NCBI RefSeq assembly: GCF_029784135.1
Contig: NC_073744.1
Coordinates: 31,478,981 to 31,542,980 of the forward strand
Source: Toxorhynchites rutilus septentrionalis
Taxonomy: Eukaryota > Arthropoda > Insecta > Diptera > Culicidae
Direction of reading: 5' to 3'
DNA: 64,000 nt
Program-made: the position numbers and the translations under genes
The notes under the pieces: model-generated
The model's database searches: none
What the model saw: only the letters and a program-made list of their open reading frames with translations
What the model was told of the DNA's origin: nothing
Shown here: one piece after another, positions 21,836 to 33,003 of the stretch
Layout of the letters: every line of letters starts with the position of its first letter
How positions within the stretch are numbered: the stretch's first letter is position 1

Positions 21836-23278
21836 TCGCTTGTTTATAACCTCGGATACTATTTTATAATGTTATGAAATTTTAGAAATAACTGTTTGGT
21901 GGAATGTCATGTCATCATGCTACATGTTATTTAGTTACATCCATATATCGATGGCTTGAAGCAACTAAATATACACACACTTATCTCCGTTTTGCGCTCT
22001 TATCAATAGAACCCCTCCCTGTTAATATTGCCGGTCTAGATTAGCTTAGCTCTCATCCTTTGTGGAGAGAGTTTGCGAAACCAAATTTCTAGAACATTTA
22101 TTTTCTTGATGGGCCGACGATAGCCTAGCTTGATGATTCCCCACACAATTTTGTAGCTCAAAACAATGCAATGACATCAGTTTGATGCAATGATTGCAAT
22201 GCTAGAGACATCAGCGCGTGAGTAATTTGGTCGCGTCCTAAGCTGAATCCGAAACGAAGACATGTGATGACGCAAAACAAGGAAGAACAAGCGATTCCCC
22301 TCCATTCCAAGTTCTACTCTTCCTTTGTTCACGGGAACTTTAAATTTTATGATTTCTTTTGCTCGTCGATAAGTGTCCCGTTATTGACAGCTCTGTTCGG
22401 AAAAGCACACAAATGGACAGAACAAATGTATGGGGAAATGGAAAGTTCATGAATTTTAACCATTTACACACCAGGGGATCGTAATGTATAGCATATCAAA
22501 CAAATCTTAGGGAATTTTCGATTCGTTTGGTATGTAAATCACCAAAATCCGTTCGTGGCGAAAATAGTTATTAACGTTAACTTTATTTAATAAAAACGTT
22601 ACCTATCTTCTGATTTGGCACCCTTAATGAAAGACATAGTTCTACGTCGAAAAAAATGACCACCTGGGGGTAGGCGGAACACTTCCGGAAGAGTTCAATG
22701 GGGTCCTTGATTCCATCAAACTAGTAATTCAATTGTGGTGTGGTTTGAGATGCCGCATGATAGATTTGCCTAATTTCAAATTCCTTACTTTTCCATATTC
22801 CATGTTCACCGGAGCTTATTCCGACCATATCTCCGCAATAGATTGAGCGATTCGAACCATAATCGACAGCGACAACTAGAATTAGAATAAGAACCTTCTA
22901 TTTGGCGGCTGCCACTGGTTCAGCTGTTGCCAAGTATATTTATTGACAAATTGAGATGACGGTCTTCCCCCAAAGGATGCCGCTGTTACCCCACCGGGAT
23001 GCCGGTTTCACCCGCACTGGTCGGTGAACTCCGTTTTTATGTTAGTTTTGAAAATTGACTGTTACTTATCTATCCGTAACATATCTTACTTACGCAACTT
23101 ACTTATCTATCCGTAAATTGTTGGTTCGAGATGTGAAAAATGGCGAACCGCTGCGGGATATTGCAGGAGACCAGCCGAAGGAAAAATTGTGCATGAAGTA
23201 TAGGACGTTTGGAGCAGTGGTGGATCGCCCCGGTGGAGACAGAAAACGCAAAACGGATACAAGAGTGGATACCAAAAC
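21836..23278. other. No gene recognised
   Basis: A 62-codon frame (22264-22452, +) and an 89-codon frame (23055-23324, +, running into the next transposon) show no domain. A short direct repeat, ACTTATCTATCCGTAA, occurs at 23064 and 23101. Confidence 0.35.
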
Positions 23279-23280
23279 TA

Positions 23281-24577
23281 AAGGGTGTGTCACATCAAAT
23301 TGCATCACGGAAAAAACGCTGTAGAAATTCGCCCAGTAGGCCGATCCTTTTGAAAATTTTAGACAATAAATAAAAACTATTAAACAACTTTTGGCATTTT
23401 CTTTTTATTCATACTTCGAGCCCAAGCCCGTATGCTCGCACCTTCCTCTTTACCCCGTCCATAAGGTTCTGTACAACGTCAGGTTGTAGTTTTTTTTTGA
23501 ACAGAAATCCATTTTCTCTTGAAGTCCGCCTCCGATTTGACAACTTTTGGGTTCTTCCGGAGGGCCTGCTTCATAATCGCCCAATTGCTCTATTGGGCGA
23601 AGCTCCGGCGCGTTGGGCGGGTTCATTTCCTTTGGCACGAAGGTGACCCCGTTGGCTCCGTACCACTCCAACACGTCCTTTGAATAGTGGCACGAAGCGA
23701 GATCCGGCCAGAAGATGGTCGGACCCTCGTGCTGCTTCAATAGTGGTAGTAAGCGCTTCTGAAGGCACTCCTTAAGGTAAACCTGCCCATTTACCGTACC
23801 GGTCATCACGGAGGGGGCGCTCCGCTTTCCGCAAGAGCAGATCGCTTGCCACACCATGTACTTTTTGGCAAACTTGGATAGTTTCTGCTTGCGAATCTCC
23901 TCCGGAACGCTGAATTTGTCCTCTGCGGAGAAGAACAACAGGCCCGGCAGCTGACGAAAGTCCGCTTCGACGTTGGTTTCATCGTCCATTACCAGGCAAT
24001 GCGGCTTCGTCAGCATTTCGGTGTACAGCTTCCGGGCTCGCGTCTTCCCCACCATGTTTTGCCTTTCGTCGCGGTTAGGAGCCTTCTGAACCTTGTATGT
24101 ACGCAGGCCCTCCCGCTGCTTGGTCCGCTGGACGAATGAACTTGACAAATTCAGCTTATTGGCGACATCCCGGACCGAACTTCTCGGATCACGTCTAAAC
24201 TGCTTAACTACGCGCTTGTGATCTTTTTCACTTTTTTCAGCATCCATTTTTGCCGTTCTTCACCTCCCGGTCGATGGTTAGGTTCTCGAAGTATCGTTTT
24301 AGTACTCTGCTGACCGTGGATTGGACGATTCCCAGCATCTTACCGATGTCCCGATGTGACAACTTCGGATTCTCGAAATGAGTGCACAGGATTAATTTAC
24401 GACGCTCTTTTTCGTTCGATGACATTTTTCCAAATTTACGAAAAATTGACAGTGAAGCATGGCCAACGTGATCTATACACTCTTATCTGATTATAAGCGA
24501 AAGCTGAAGATATAATTCCTAAAAATTAAATTTCTACAGCGTTTTTTCCGTGATGCAATTTGATGTGACACACCCTT
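23281..24577 (-). mobile_element. Tc1-mariner superfamily DD37E element, copy 2, reversed
   Basis: Same inverted ends as the copies at 2.0 and 36.3 kb (AAGGGTGTGTCACATCAAAT at 23281, complement ending 24577), flanked by TA at 23279-23280 and 24578-24579. Length 1297 bp. The transposase is on the minus strand. Confidence 0.88.
23450..24425 (-). pseudogene. DD37E transposase, copy 2, three frameshifts
   Basis: The best-preserved N-terminus of the three copies: it starts MSSNEKERRKLILCTHFENP at 24425 and runs 62 codons through a helix-turn-helix (HRDIGKMLGIVQSTVSRVLK). A one-base insertion near 24240 then shifts the frame, and a 265-codon frame continues from 24247 to 23450. Catalytic residues seen there: Asp-Asp in VMDDET, Asp in FWPDLAS, Glu in RPIE with the DD37E spacing. 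One base is missing immediately after RPIE (near 23590), so about 30 residues are read out of frame (QLGDYEAGPPEE...), and an extra A in a run near 23495 restores the frame before the natural end YRTLWTG. The triad is intact but the protein is not. Confidence 0.85.
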
Positions 24578-24579
24578 TA

Positions 24580-26125
24580 TTTAGTTTGAATCTCCGTCTA
24601 AACGCAGACACAGTGAACGAGAGTTTTGTTTTTCATTGAGCCATGTATCCTTCCTTACAAGCGAACAGCGTCCACTTCCATCTCGCATCAGACTGATGCA
24701 TGCTATGGAAGGGCGTTCGTATTGAAAAAGCAATCCTTTTAGAGCTATAATAGCATAATCACTTCATCGGAAGAGAGCGCAAAAGCGGTGCGGGAAATAA
24801 AGCATGATTCAATTATGGCGCGTGTGGCGAAATGCATGATGTCTGCATACTTAGTCAGTGTTATATGCGTTCGAAACAGATCAAGTGCTCCGATACGCAC
24901 ACGCACCGGAAAGGGGACGTGGCACGGATGTGGTCAATTATTGTCAGTAAAATGCACCAACAGTGTAGCACAGATTTGCAGTCGTTCTCGTCTGCTGACC
25001 GCTGACATTACGCGATTTTTCTATTTTTGACGCCGAACAAAAAATAAAGCGCGTGATGTTGATGGAGACATTCTCGAGAATAATAAATATAGTAACACGT
25101 TACCAGTCGAAGATAATGAGAACCGAAATAAGAGAATCAAATTGTAAGAAAAAAAAACTTGTTACTCGGAACCACTTTTGAACTGTGCTGCGTGTTTACG
25201 ACTTTATCGATGCCGGCGTCTTGCAGTTCTCCTACGAGCCACTTTCTATAGAACTCAAAAATAGGGGGAGAAGGCCATAACAGGCGGCAGAAAGACACAA
25301 TATAGAGCAGTAATTGGGTTCTTATCACGAAATGAACTCAAAACTAGACGTTAGATTGTATTTGGGGATGTACCTGAAATAATGTCACGACAAACCCTGA
25401 TAACCGCATTTCACTTCAGAGTAGTCGAATTGATGAACACGTTAACAACAACAAACCCCACCGTAGTGGGCCTAATTGAAATAATATGTTACAGCAGTGA
25501 CGCTGATTAGTACACTCACACACACAGCACCAGGCGATCGAGCCGGAGAAAAGGTCGGAATTTTCGCAAATTACAGTAATTTGTGACGGTGGTGCGGTGG
25601 AAGTATAGAGCACAATAAGGGCACCATGAAAAATAAGGTTTCCTTCCGAAAGGGCAGTGCGAAATGGGGCGGAACAGCTCTCGTTACGAGACCACACATG
25701 ACACAATGAGCTACTAACAAAGTGCGAAATTGGCTGTTTGCATTGCGTAATTTGTAATTTGCACTTTCGAGCCACCGGGGGAAAAAAAAGTCGTGTAAAT
25801 GAGATCATGATTAGAGTGACGAAATGTGTATATTTCACAACAGTGATGCTCGCTCCGAGTATCAATCAATGATTAAATTTATTATGTTAAGTTGGTTCCT
25901 GTGCTTGAGTGTACGCATAAATGGAATTCTGGCGAAGGACATTAGTCCGCCGCTTTGTATCATTCCTCTTCTATTATCAATCTTAACTTAACCGTATTGT
26001 TGAGAGCTATTTAATAGATCGAACAAACGATGAGACGCTAATGGCTGCCAGCATCGATGAATTGTGATGATACGCAAAATGAAACTGTCACAGGAAACAC
26101 GATTACTGGCCTATTCTCTAAGTAG
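24580..26125. other. No gene recognised; no repeat noticed
   Basis: The largest open frame is 149 codons (25416-25865, -), with no recognisable domain and no splice support. This is one of the longer stretches without identifiable transposons and could be host intron or intergenic DNA. Confidence 0.35.
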
Positions 26126-26575
26126 TATTTTCTATTTTCTATTTTCTATTTTCTGTTTTCTATTTTCTATTTTTTATTTTCTATTTTCTATTTTCTATTT
26201 TCTGTTTTCTATTTTCTGTTTTCTATTTTCTATTTTCTATTTTTTATTTTCTATTTTCTATTTTCTATTTTCTATTTTCTATTTTCTATTTTCTATTTTC
26301 TATTTTCTATTTTCTATTTTCTATTTTCTATTTTCTATTTTCTATTTTCTATTTTCTATTTTCTATTTTCTATTTTCTATTTTCTATTTTCTATTTTCTA
26401 TTTTCTATTTTCTATTTTCTATTTTCTATTTTCTATTTTCTATTTTCTATTTTCTATTTTCTATTTTCTATTTTCTATTTTCTATTTTCTATTTTCTATT
26501 TTCTATTTTCCATTTTCTATTTTCCATTTTCCATTTTCCAATTTCCATTTTCTATTTTCTATCTTCTATTTTCGA
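26126..26575 (+). repeat. 7-bp satellite (CTATTTT)n, about 64 units
   Basis: About 450 bp of CTATTTT repeats, nearly perfect from about 26225 to 26505, with variants (CTGTTTT, CCATTTT) and a few 1-base differences near both edges. Because 7 is not a multiple of 3, all forward frames cycle through the same 7 codons without a stop, which produces a spurious 179-codon frame of repeating FLFSIFY. Confidence 0.95.
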
Positions 26576-27033
26576 TTTCCTAATTTCAGTACACAAATTT
26601 TGAATTCGAAATAACGCATTTTTCTGTGCGGACTTTGACGCATTCGGAAATCGCTTTTCAAGAGATGATTTGCATTCTAATTGCAACGGAGTTTTTCTAA
26701 AATTTTACAGTCGTAAAAGTCACTTCGAGTGCGTAAGGAGCTCAAATTGACGATTTTTTTCACATTTGTTCTATGCTTTCCACACAGAGCCGTCAATACT
26801 AAACACCTAACGTAGCGGCGAGGCACGGATTTCCTATGCCAATACCTTTGCAAATCGTAGCTAAGCATCGTGCATCTTCAAACCAAGGTGTAAAAAGTAT
26901 AAGGAGCAGACGCAGGAAATGGTGTCACCAGGATCAAATGTTTAAATATTGTAAATTATTATAAATTATTATGTATACAAAATTATTATTTTAAAATTAA
27001 GTAATACATAGCGAATTGGATGAAACATTGGAC
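26576..27033. other. No gene recognised
   Basis: AT-rich spacer. Nothing recognised. Confidence 0.3.
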
Positions 27034-27373
27034 TTTATTCCTGCATACACTTCACGGTGAAAACGAACATCTGGATATCTGAATACGAAATTACTTTTCC
27101 ACTAAAGCTTATCATTATAATATAGAATATAATCTTCAGATACAATTTTGGCAAAAGATTTTTTACCACTTGAAGAAAACAAAGTTTGAATGGAAAACAA
27201 AGTTTGAATTGAACACTAATTCGATACGGAGAAGTTAATTTTTATTCATAATTTCTATTTGTTTCATCTGCCTGAAAACTCATTATTATCTTTGACGCTT
27301 CACTAACTCGTGAAACGTAATTGAACGGCGTGTCGTTTATTTTATTTTCACCGTGAAGTGTATACGGGAATAA
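27034..27373. mobile_element. TIR element, short copy of the 56.2-kb family
   Basis: Ends are inverted over about 30 bp: TTTATTCCTGCATACACTTC then ACGGTGAAAA at the left, and the complement CCGTGAAGTGTATACGGGAA plus TAA at the right. Internal sequence (CAGATACAATTTT, GAACACTAATTCGATACGGA, CTTTGACGCTTCACTAACTC) matches the element at 56180-56880. It lacks the extra segment found there. Non-coding, MITE-like. Confidence 0.75.
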
Positions 27374-30087
27374 GGTTCATTGTCTCAGTCTTACGTCAAC
27401 AATGTCCATATCTTTCCTTTTCGAAGTACGAGTCCAAGTGTGAACAGCGCTCGCAGTAGTCATTGTTCGATGACTTTGTTATTCTCTGTTATTCTAATTT
27501 TTTTCCTCAATAATTACTTGGCTGTTATTCTCTTATGTCTTCGAGGTTGTTATGTCTGCGTATATAATTTTTTAATTTATTTAATTATCCAATCCCCAAG
27601 CCATGTTTTTTATTCGTCGGAGTCCTATTCTTCTCTGCTTTCCATTAATCATTATTTGTTATTTGTTATGCCAATTTTTTAATCCCTCTGTACTTTGTTA
27701 CGATCATATCCATTTGCTTTTTGTGCAGTAGCAAAATAGTTATCCACTTTGTTGTTCCGTTTAGAGTAGTGATTTTCAAACGGTGGGGAATTCCCTCCCT
27801 AGTGGGGAATTTGATCTGACTGCTTACAACAAGTTAAACTTGAAACATATTCTCCTTATATTGAAGAAAAAAATTAGACATTGTAATAAAATGAAATGCC
27901 TTCCGACTGGTACCCCATTTTGGGTTTTGGGTAAAAAGAATATTGAAAACGTTTTCAGGAAGTTTGAAAACATATATTTAGACACCCCACACGTGTATTT
28001 CCGAAAATTTCAAATTTTACCTCCTCCCCCAGCTCTTGTTTTGGAGTTCATAACCAAATTGACTCAAAAATAGATTCAGCACCTTCGAAAAGCCCCGTAC
28101 ATCAAATTTCAAGGCATTTCCATTCATTTTCTATTTAATGCCACCTAAAATTTCTGAGGGACCACTGTGTGGCAGTAACAAAAGTTTCGGATTAATTTCA
28201 GAACAAACTCATCGATCTACAAATGATCGATTCTTATCCTGATATGCGGAATGAGTGTTACGAGTGTTGTTGTCTTTTGCGTAGAATTTATGTGAATCTG
28301 GATTTCCTACAATGCTGCTGATGGGAACAAAACACCGTAACATAGTGGATATCGAAGATATGAGGTGTGCTTTTCGACAACGTTCTCAAGAATTGCGATT
28401 TTGGCGGAAATCGTCCAGGCGCAGCCAAACTTTATATACATTTTTTGAAATCAGATACAAGTATAAAATTTGTTGCGAATATAACTTAAATCCATTTACA
28501 TTACTTTACTGATATGCTACAGTTTCTTACAAAAAAAAGTGATAGGGGTGAAGCACTGGGATTATTTTTCGTAAAGTAGGGAATTGGTTTAGAGGGCACA
28601 CTGGCAGTTTCTTCGTTAACTATCATATATTCTATGGGAAGCCCAATTTTACCATATATTCCATTCGTTGTGGAATCATTTTGACAGGTCACCGGTTGGA
28701 AATAACATGCATACCAGCGGTGAACACAGAACATCACGAGCAAACCGTTCGTCACGTGTACCACCCATGTGCTGCGCCTCCTCACTGGATTTCTCGCGAT
28801 ACATTTTTAAGGCATTCGCAACCTCGGCTGTGGAGGTTGTGTTTCAAAGGGGAGAGCTGTTGTCGGACACTTGGACAACGGAGGAGTACTTCTTGGCGTT
28901 TACCAGTTTTTATTCTGTTACAATTTGAATAAAAGAACAATTTATTCTGCATGATGCTGTCAACTGTTGTCGGCGGTGGCTTGTGGCCGAGAGATGCAGT
29001 CACAGCAGCGGCAGCAGCTGTGGATAACAACGGGGACATAAATAAACATTTCTAGAGCGTAATAAAGAGTTGTGTATGTGGTTGAGTGACAGTCTTCATC
29101 GCGATAGCGAAAAACTCGACATAAATGAATATGCGTTCGAAAAAAAAAGTGTTTCCTCGGGGTATTTTAACCTATCGTGTTAATTAAAAATTGTTGAGCG
29201 CTGAATAATTACACTCAGTGGTAAGTTCACCTTCTGTCGACCGGTGTCAGCTCGCCGCCAAAAAGCGATAAATGATCAATCATTTGATTGAAGGGTCGCC
29301 ATTCCCATTCCGATGATGGTTTGATAGCAATCAACCCACGAGAGAGCACATGCCTCATTGAAAAACATCTCTTATTGCACTCCCCCCACCGCGACACACA
29401 GGCCACCAATATGTTGTTTATTTTTTAAAATCCCATGGAATACACGCCGCCAGCAATTGGTTTAATTGAGGCGCACTCATGCTGCTACCTTCTGGTTGAG
29501 TTTAATGCACAACTAAAAGCGCGCGCGCCCTCGTAACGATTTTGTGTATTGATTTACCCAACGATCGCCCCCGTGTGTCTTATTTAAATTGACCTTCTAG
29601 TGTGCTCTTATCCCGATACCGAACACCCCCGCGATCTCTTAGGTAATGTTATAAACACATTGGTCCGCTCGTTACAGAAAAAAAGTAAACTGTTTGGTCG
29701 CCTTCCTTGCACCACCTTCCGACACCTTCGGCAAACCATTGCTGCTGCTGCTGCTGCTGCGCTACAGTCTAAAAATAACCTCACCCCTAGATCAACCCAA
29801 TGCTTAGCTCGGATTGCAAACTGTTTTCACCTGGTCGAGCCGCACACACACATTCCGTGTGATTTATTTTTCTCATTTTTTTCGCTCCCTCTCTTTCTGT
29901 CTCTGTTTATTCTCTATGTGCGGGTGGAGAAGGTGGTGAATTCACTCCTAGGATCTCTTGACTCTTTATTCGGTGATTTCCATATTTGTTCCGAAGTGAT
30001 TTTTTTCTTGTTTGATCAAATTTCGCTTCGAGTATTTACATTCTGTCAAATTTTATTTTTTGGGTTTTGGTTTTTTAAAGAAAATGC
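27374..30087. other. No gene recognised; (TGC)n microsatellite and one hAT-like end
   Basis: 27768-27800 (AGTAGTGATTTTCAAACGGT) resembles the outer end of a hAT element, but no partner end was found. 29738-29760 is a (TGC)7 microsatellite. Short frames (for example 27783-28073 and 29600-30103) have no recognisable domain. 28500-29900 has a higher GC content with few repeats and may be host regulatory or intronic DNA. Confidence 0.35.
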
Positions 30088-30770
30088 TTTATTTATCATC
30101 TAAATTTATATGATCGCCTTCAAAATAGGCCCCTTCTGGAGCAAGACACTTTTTCCCACGAACAACCCAGTCATCGAAAGACTTTTCATAGCTGTTTTCA
30201 GGAATTGCCTTCAGTTTACGCAGCGAATTCGTTTTTATGTCTTCAATGCTGTCAAAGCGGGTCCCACGAAGCGGATCTTTGAGTATCGGAAATAGAAAAA
30301 AATCACACGGGCCATATCTGGAGAGTTGGATGAACGCGGGAGCAGAATTTGACCGTTCAACCACTTGATTGCTATGTAATTTTTGAAGAATATTGAACTC
30401 TGACGATTTACGAGCATCATTCCCTTTATTTTGTCGATGTTTTCATCGGTTGAAGAGGTGGATGGTCTTCCCTGACGTGGCCAATGATTCGTTTCTTCTC
30501 TGTCGTATTTGAATGCCTTATACTATTCAAATATCTATGTTTTCGACATAGTTGTGTCACCATTTGAATTCTGCAGCATTTTCAACGTTTTGGCACAATA
30601 AATGTTGTTCGCAACATGAAATTTCATACGATATCTTTGACCCATAGAATTATCCATATCAAAAATCGCCAAGCAAAAAAAAAAAGTTAACTTGTTCCTA
30701 ATGACGCGAAAATTGTCTGTGTCAAAACTTTGCAACTGCAAGCTATTTTTATGCAATTACAGCATACCTG
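30042..30770 (-). pseudogene. Mariner-like transposase, internally deleted and frameshifted
   Basis: Read on the minus strand, the N-terminal part (30535-30756) carries GQRYRMKFHVANNIYCAKTL and KMLQNSNG, and the next segment encodes the VNRQSS-type helix seen at 63.7 kb. The sequence then jumps to the end of the protein (30089-30364): RYGPCDFFLFPILKDPLRGT and YFEGDHINLD, the standard C-terminus after the last catalytic Asp (Asp in CDFFLF). The first two catalytic motifs are missing, so an internal deletion has removed the core. The terminal sequence at 30042-30110 (CATTCTGTCAAATTT, ACTTTATTTATCATCTAAAT-like) recurs at 47270-47340. Related N-terminus: 63666-63990. Confidence 0.65.
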
Positions 30771-31467
30771 TAGGAGCTGTCAACTTTCGTTGATCTAGAG
30801 CAGGGATTTTCAGTTTTTTTACGATGAAGCACTTTTTATAGCAAAAATACTTGAGCACCTGCATTTTTTTAATCAATGAAACAAATCCTGTTTGCGTTGT
30901 CGTTCCCCATCTATTTCGGTTGGGCGTCACAGTTACACGACATCTGACCCGGAGTGAATAAGGTAAATTTGCTATCACAATATACAGTTCGCGAATCGTT
31001 TTTTCTCGCTAAAGCAGCAATCTTTCCTCCCTCCACTGTGTCTGTAGGACGATCACTATATTTGCATTCCGAGCGAGACTTACGTGCGCCTGATTCGCAG
31101 TGATATTTAAAATTGTGGCTCACGGCTACTTCATTAGTTGCTCCTTTTTGGCAGCACGGGTAGGTAAGCACAGAAAGGCACAGAACAAATGGATACTTAT
31201 TGCAATTTTTGGTTTTGAGAGGCTTTAGACTTTGCAGTTCATTCGCCACTAAAGAAATGAATGGATAAATGGGGATGCTTCCAATGTTCGTTAATCTAAG
31301 CTATTTATTGATTGGGGAATCGTAATGTAATGTATAATGTGAATTTCCTAATGGAAGCTAACCAAAACACTGCTCGATATCAGAACAATCTTCTATGCAC
31401 CATATTCTCGCTACAATGGTCAGCACCAGGGCTCGGCATAGTCATATTCAATTGAGGATGGCCAGAG
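30771..31467. other. No gene recognised
   Basis: 30801-30840 (CAGGGATTTTCAGTTTTTTT) resembles a hAT outer end, without a partner. A 112-codon minus-strand frame (30911-31249) has no recognisable domain. Confidence 0.3.
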
Positions 31468-31479
31468 GACTATGAAGAT

Positions 31480-31635
31480 GTGGAGGCGATCTGGCGTAGT
31501 GGTAACATCCATGCCTCTCACGATGAAGGTCACGAGTTCAATTCTCACTCCCGACATTCTTCCAAAAATGGAAGTAAAAGTGACGAACCAGCCAAATGAG
31601 TTGAAAATCACTATAATACAGATAAAAAAAAAAAA
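31480..31635 (+). mobile_element. Short tRNA-derived SINE with perfect 12-bp target duplication
   Basis: Box A TCTGGCGTAGTGGTAAC (31490) and box B GGTCACGAGTTCAATTCTC (31528) form a polymerase III promoter, followed by a short body and a GATAAAAAAAAAAAA tail. The 12-mer GACTATGAAGAT flanks it exactly at 31468-31479 and 31636-31647. At 156 bp it is a minimal SINE, of a different family from the one at 12.4 kb. Confidence 0.88.
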
Positions 31636-31647
31636 GACTATGAAGAT

Positions 31648-32255
31648 ATTCCCCTTCGTATTCAATTGGAAATGACTTTTGGCTTCTTCAAGCAGTTTCT
31701 CCTTCAACATGACTCAACAGTCAGTCGGGCGTTTAATTGCTACTTCTACGATTCGACTATCTCATTATTCCCCGTCAAATGGACAGATTGAATTCGTTTC
31801 TCTCTTCCATGTGGTGGGTTAACAAAGGAGGCGTCCATTAATGGTGTAACTACTTTTTTTTGCATCAGAAATCATGTTTTCGTATCACTTCATATGAACG
31901 TTCGAATAAGATTCATGTCGATATTCATTTTTCATCTTCGAAGATCTCGGGCCCTTGTCAGAAAAATCCAAAATACATATCAAAATTTAAACAAAACTTA
32001 TAAATATTTGAACTATTTTCGGTTTCAATCGGTGTTTTAGAAAAACGAATCTCCAAAGCTGATTTTTCTGTAAAGACATAGTTGATTTCCTTTTCAATAA
32101 TAAACATAATAAATGTTGTCCTTAAATCGTAGTTTACATGGTATGGCATAAAAAACCCACCTGCCGTAAACATATTTTATTGTGCATTTTTCATTTCATT
32201 TACAGCCCTCGGTATTGACACTTCATTGTTCTATCACTAACTATCACAAACATAA
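31648..32255. other. No gene recognised
   Basis: AT-rich sequence with short frames only. Confidence 0.3.
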
Positions 32256-32257
32256 TA

Positions 32258-32970
32258 GGAGTACCGATAAGTTTCTTCGTTTTTTTCATAATTAATGCTT
32301 TATTCTGCAAAAATGGTTACAAATTTAATATTCAAAGTATTGCCCATCGCTAGTCACAACTTTTTCCCACCTTTCTGGCAATTCACGGATCCCTTTGCGG
32401 AAACAATCGGCCGGTTTGTCGGCTAACCACGAGTCGATCCAATTTTTGACATCATCAATTCATCATCATTCCCATTATTTTTAAACGATCGGATATAGTT
32501 TGCTGAGCTACTCCAAGTGTACCTGCAAGTTCTTGTTGCGTTTCTGACGGATCTTAATCGAGTGAAGCCTCCAATTCTTCATCTTCAAACTTTTTTGGCG
32601 GTCCGGGACGTTCTTCGTCTTCCAAGTCAACATTACCACTTTGAAATCGTGCAAACCTCGTCTGACACGTTCGCTCCGTTGGAGCATGTTCACCATAAAC
32701 TTCCACCAAAATGCGATGACTTTCCGCAGCTTTTTTCTTCATATTGAAGTGAGGAATTAACACTCCCCGCAAAAACTCTCTCGTTGGTACGAAATTTGAC
32801 ATATTCGAAGTGGAAAAAACTATGTTGTTTACGCTTCAACTTTTTGACATTTAACGAAAAAGACGCGCAGTGACAATAGCTTTCCAACGAATGTCTGGAA
32901 ATTTGATTCACTGGAGTAATAATTGATTTACGCCATCTGTTGTAAAACCGAAGAAATTTACCGGTACACC
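32258..32970 (-). mobile_element. Internally deleted mariner with both TIRs and TA target duplication
   Basis: Imperfect TIRs of about 28 bp: GGAGTACCGATAAGTTTCTT at 32258, and read inward from the other end GGTGTACCGGTAAATTTCTT. TA flanks both ends (32256-32257 and 32971-32972). Length 713 bp, against about 1.3 kb for a full mariner, so it could only have moved with a transposase supplied in trans. Confidence 0.82.
32350..32802 (-). pseudogene. Mariner transposase with catalytic domain deleted
   Basis: The minus-strand frame from 32802 gives MSNFVPTREFLRGVLIPHFN, KKKAAESHRILVEVYGEHAP and TRFARFQSGNVDLEDEERPG, the N-terminal paired-like helices of a mariner transposase. A stop follows near 32554. 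Further along, after a frame change, the second helix-turn-helix is visible, and the sequence then passes at about 32470 straight into the C-terminal tail (KNWIDSWLADKPADCFRKGI, RELPERWEKVVTSDGQYF). The DDD motifs are therefore gone. The style of the termini and the ESHRILVEVYGEHA motif recall the cecropia-type mariners; the subfamily name is an inference. Confidence 0.75.
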
Positions 32971-33003
32971 TAATAGATGGAAGAGCTATAAAGCCAACTT
33001 CTT

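Noticed and set aside
25416..25865. A 149-codon minus-strand frame
   Set aside because: No recognisable domain, hydrophobic low-complexity stretches and no splice or start context; expected by chance in 64 kb.
26064..26603. A 179-codon open frame of repeating FLFSIFY residues
   Set aside because: It is entirely produced by the 7-bp repeat and has no independent coding evidence.
27768..27800. Single hAT-like end (also at 30801, 41172 and 48733)
   Set aside because: Only one end in each case; the motif is short and common, so no element is called.
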